This document shows, piece after piece, positions 37,185-39,225 of a DNA stretch of 39,225 nt. The notes under the pieces were generated by a model that saw only the letters and a program-made list of their open reading frames with translations, did no database searches and was not told the origin of the DNA. Made by a program: the position numbers and the translations under genes. Numbering within the stretch: the first letter of the stretch is position 1; the number at the start of each line of letters is the position of its first letter. The stretch comes from DATFHX01 sp035247945 (GTDB lineage Bacteria > Patescibacteriota > Saccharimonadia > Saccharimonadales > Saccharimonadaceae), in contig DATFHX010000016.1 in NCBI GenBank assembly GCA_035247945.1, forward strand, positions 1-39,225, in the 5' to 3' direction.

Positions 37185-39206
37185 TCACCGCTCAAGAAGC
37201 TTTAAGAAAGCCGCCTCATCAATGATCTTCGTACCATACGCTTCGGCCTTCTTTAGCTTGCTCGCACCAACTTTACCGCCCGCTACAAGATAGTCAGTAT
37301 CTTTTGCTACGGATGTTTGGAAAAGACCCCCGAGCGAGCGAATCTTCTCCGCTGCTTCGTCACGACCCATCGTTTCAAGTGTGCCAGTTACGACAAAATG
37401 TAGACCCGTTAAAGTACCCGTCTTTTGCTCGTACTGCGGAATCACTCCAATCTCGGTAAACTTATCGAGGAGATGTTCGTTATCTGGATCAGCAAACCAT
37501 GCCGCAATACTCTCCGCAACAACAACACCCACACCGTCAATAGCGAGTAGCTGATCCATCGTTGCATTTCGCAGGCGCTCTATTGAATGAAACGCGGCCG
37601 TAAGGTCAATTGCTGTCTGTGCCCCCACATGACGTATCCCCAGTCCATAGATAAAACGTTCGAGCTGAGGCCTACGCTTATCCGCAATTGCATCAATAAG
37701 CTTTGCGGCAGAAATATCACCAAATCGTTCCAGCCGCATGAGCTGTTCTTTTGTCAGGAGGTAGATATCTGCAAGATCACGCACCAGTCCTGAATCAACA
37801 AGTGCAATGACATTCTTCTCACCAAGTGTATCAATATCGAGTGCACCCTTACTTGCAAAGTGCTCGAGTGCTCTTTTTAGAAGCAGCGGCCCACTTGCGC
37901 CCTTAACCCGGTATACCGCCTCACCTTCTGGACGAACAAACTCAAGCTCCGGATACTGCTCAGCGAGTGCGTGTATGTAATTGAATGGTTTTGCGGTTTT
38001 TGGACGAAGCTCAGTAACAACACTTTCAACCTGGGGGATGATATCTCCTGCCTTAAAGATAATGACCGTATCACCAATACGAACATCTTTACGTTCAATT
38101 TCATCCGCGTTGTGAAGGCTTGCATGTTGGACCGTCGTTCCAGCCACAACAACCGGGTCAAAAACGGCCACTGGGGTTGCAGCACCAGTACGTCCAATGC
38201 TAATCACAATATCCTTCACAATTGTTGTTGCTTGCTCTGCCGCATACTTATATGCAACCGCTGCACGTGGCTGTTTTCCAACTACTCCAAGCTCTGCGAA
38301 CTGTGCCCGGTCATTAACCTTAATCACAAGGCCGTCTGTATTAAAAGGAAGATCTGACCGCTTCTTATCCCATTCGTCGACAAAATGCATGACATCACTC
38401 ACCTGGGTGAAGACACTTGCCTGCATGTTCCTATTGAGCCCTAGCGCAGAGATTGCTTCGTAGGCAAACATATTCGTCGAAACATCAGAGGGGTCATCCC
38501 TGAGCAGGTCATACGCTCTAAAATGAAGTGGTCGCTCTGCAACAAGTTTCGGATCGAGTTGACGGATCGTTCCGGCGGCGAGGTTTCGAGGGTTAGCAAA
38601 TGGAGGCTCTCCCGCCGCTTCGCGCTTTTTATTTAGTGCAGCAAAGTCCTTTTTAAGCATGACAATCTCGCCACGGATCTCCGTACGCCCTTCTGAAAAC
38701 TTCTCAAATCCAGGCGCCACTCGTAATCGAAGCGGGACATTACTAATTGTCCGAACATTTGCCGTAACATCCTCGCCGATAAAGCTATCACCACGCGTAA
38801 CCGCACGGACAAGCACCCCATTTTCGTAGATAAGTGCACAGGCAAGCCCATCCATTTTGATATCAGCAAAATATTCATGCGTACGGCCAGGAAGAAGCTT
38901 ATCCATTCGTGTTACCCACGCCTCGACTTCGTCACGGTCAAAAACGTCGTTAAGGCTGAGCATTCGCGTACTATGGGCGACCTTTTGAAACCCACCAAGA
39001 AGTTCATTACCTACTCGCTGTGTCGGACTATCCACTGTGATAAGTTCAGGATGTTCCGCTTCAATTCGTTTCAGTTCACCAAAAAGGCTGTCATATACCG
39101 CATCACTCACCGATGGCTTATCAAGAACATGGTACTCGTAGCTATATTTAGCAAGGAGCTCGCGGAGTTCTACTGCTCGCTTTTCAGGCTGGATCTGCGT
39201 CATCAT
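37185..39206 (-). CDS. ligA: NAD-dependent DNA ligase lacking zinc-finger cysteines
   Basis: LigA seals nicks using NAD. Domain Ia is present (YSYEYHVLDKPSVSDAVYDS), the adenylated lysine lies in KMDG (Lys117), and the OB fold, helix-hairpin-helix region (IYGLGIRHVGAQTAIDL) and C-terminal BRCT domain (FVVTGTLETMGRDEA) are all visible. Length 673 aa is normal. The zinc finger that normally carries four cysteines (CPxCG...C...CPAQ) is replaced by a cysteine-free segment at about residues 403-448; the whole protein has a single Cys (residue 123). The start codon is ATG at 39204-39206, followed directly by a second ATG, behind a GGTGG site. Confidence 0.96.
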   Translation of the reverse strand: MMTQIQPEKRAVELRELLAKYSYEYHVLDKPSVSDAVYDSLFGELKRIEAEHPELITVDSPTQRVGNELLGGFQKVAHSTRMLSLNDVFDRDEVEAWVTRMDKLLPGRTHEYFADIKMDGLACALIYENGVLVRAVTRGDSFIGEDVTANVRTISNVPLRLRVAPGFEKFSEGRTEIRGEIVMLKKDFAALNKKREAAGEPPFANPRNLAAGTIRQLDPKLVAERPLHFRAYDLLRDDPSDVSTNMFAYEAISALGLNRNMQASVFTQVSDVMHFVDEWDKKRSDLPFNTDGLVIKVNDRAQFAELGVVGKQPRAAVAYKYAAEQATTIVKDIVISIGRTGAATPVAVFDPVVVAGTTVQHASLHNADEIERKDVRIGDTVIIFKAGDIIPQVESVVTELRPKTAKPFNYIHALAEQYPELEFVRPEGEAVYRVKGASGPLLLKRALEHFASKGALDIDTLGEKNVIALVDSGLVRDLADIYLLTKEQLMRLERFGDISAAKLIDAIADKRRPQLERFIYGLGIRHVGAQTAIDLTAAFHSIERLRNATMDQLLAIDGVGVVVAESIAAWFADPDNEHLLDKFTEIGVIPQYEQKTGTLTGLHFVVTGTLETMGRDEAAEKIRSLGGLFQTSVAKDTDYLVAGGKVGASKLKKAEAYGTKIIDEAAFLKLLER

Positions 39207-39225
39207 CTACCACCTTTCGATAAAG

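Noticed and set aside
1..39225. CRISPR array
   Set aside because: No regularly spaced short repeats were seen anywhere.

Overview
The window looks like a chromosomal segment of a Candidatus Saccharibacteria (TM7, Patescibacteria/CPR) member or a close relative. This rests on gene content and compactness rather than on any search: tightly packed small genes, a conserved rpmF-nusB-nudix-rnc-rpsP-khpA block, a truncated MurF-like ligase, type IV prepilin, trehalase, and one-gene transcription units. UGA is an ordinary stop here (for example nusB ends in TGA), so this is not one of the UGA-glycine CPR lineages.

Layout. 1-2365: two small hypothetical genes, a gene-poor stretch with RNA-like hairpins, and a secreted lytic-transglycosylase-like protein. 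2366-9545: a minus-strand information-processing block (khpA, rpsP, rnc, nudix, nusB, rpmF, leuS, MurF-like). 9603-12000: a TerD-like GC-rich gene, tRNA-Gly, and a three-gene run DUF1428-DUF1801-SRPBCC. 12055-17361: stress and housekeeping genes (HhH protein, SDR, ChaB, DUF4389, PPC, nudix, DUF2127, SGNH esterase). 17552-20281: a GC-rich gene, GrpB-like protein, tRNA-Phe, slipin, prepilin. 20333-27383: rarA followed by a carbohydrate cluster (GT4 glycosyltransferase, two six-hairpin glycosidases, GH37 trehalase). 27533-32309: typA, a divergent pair of GC-rich genes, two excisionase-like HTH genes, tRNA-Ala. 32310-39206: RRM protein with a structured leader, ABC exporter, PGPGW protein, ABC-2 transporter pair, a polytopic membrane protein, and ligA.

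The strongest unusual pattern is a set of six GC-rich single genes (2913-3191, 9729-10337, 14593-15078, 17598-17954, 29488-30258, 30414-30965). They sit in AT-richer intergenic gaps. Each has its own sigma70-like promoter (17-bp spacer in every case, though the -35 or -10 match is weak in some), a good Shine-Dalgarno site and a long GC-rich hairpin just after the stop. They do not resemble one another in sequence, occur in both orientations, and interrupt no gene, although one separates rpsP from khpA. They look like independently expressed cargo genes, plausibly acquired from a GC-rich (perhaps actinobacterial host) source.

Other points worth a check: a tRNA-Gly in which the near-universal G19-C56 pair is replaced by U19-A56; a NAD-dependent DNA ligase without its zinc-finger cysteines; many -10 elements only 6-9 nt from the start codon (leaderless mRNAs); an RRM gene whose ribosome-binding site is buried in a long hairpin; and a typA leader with a hairpin between Shine-Dalgarno and ATG. 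All functional statements come from reading motifs by eye; no database search was run.
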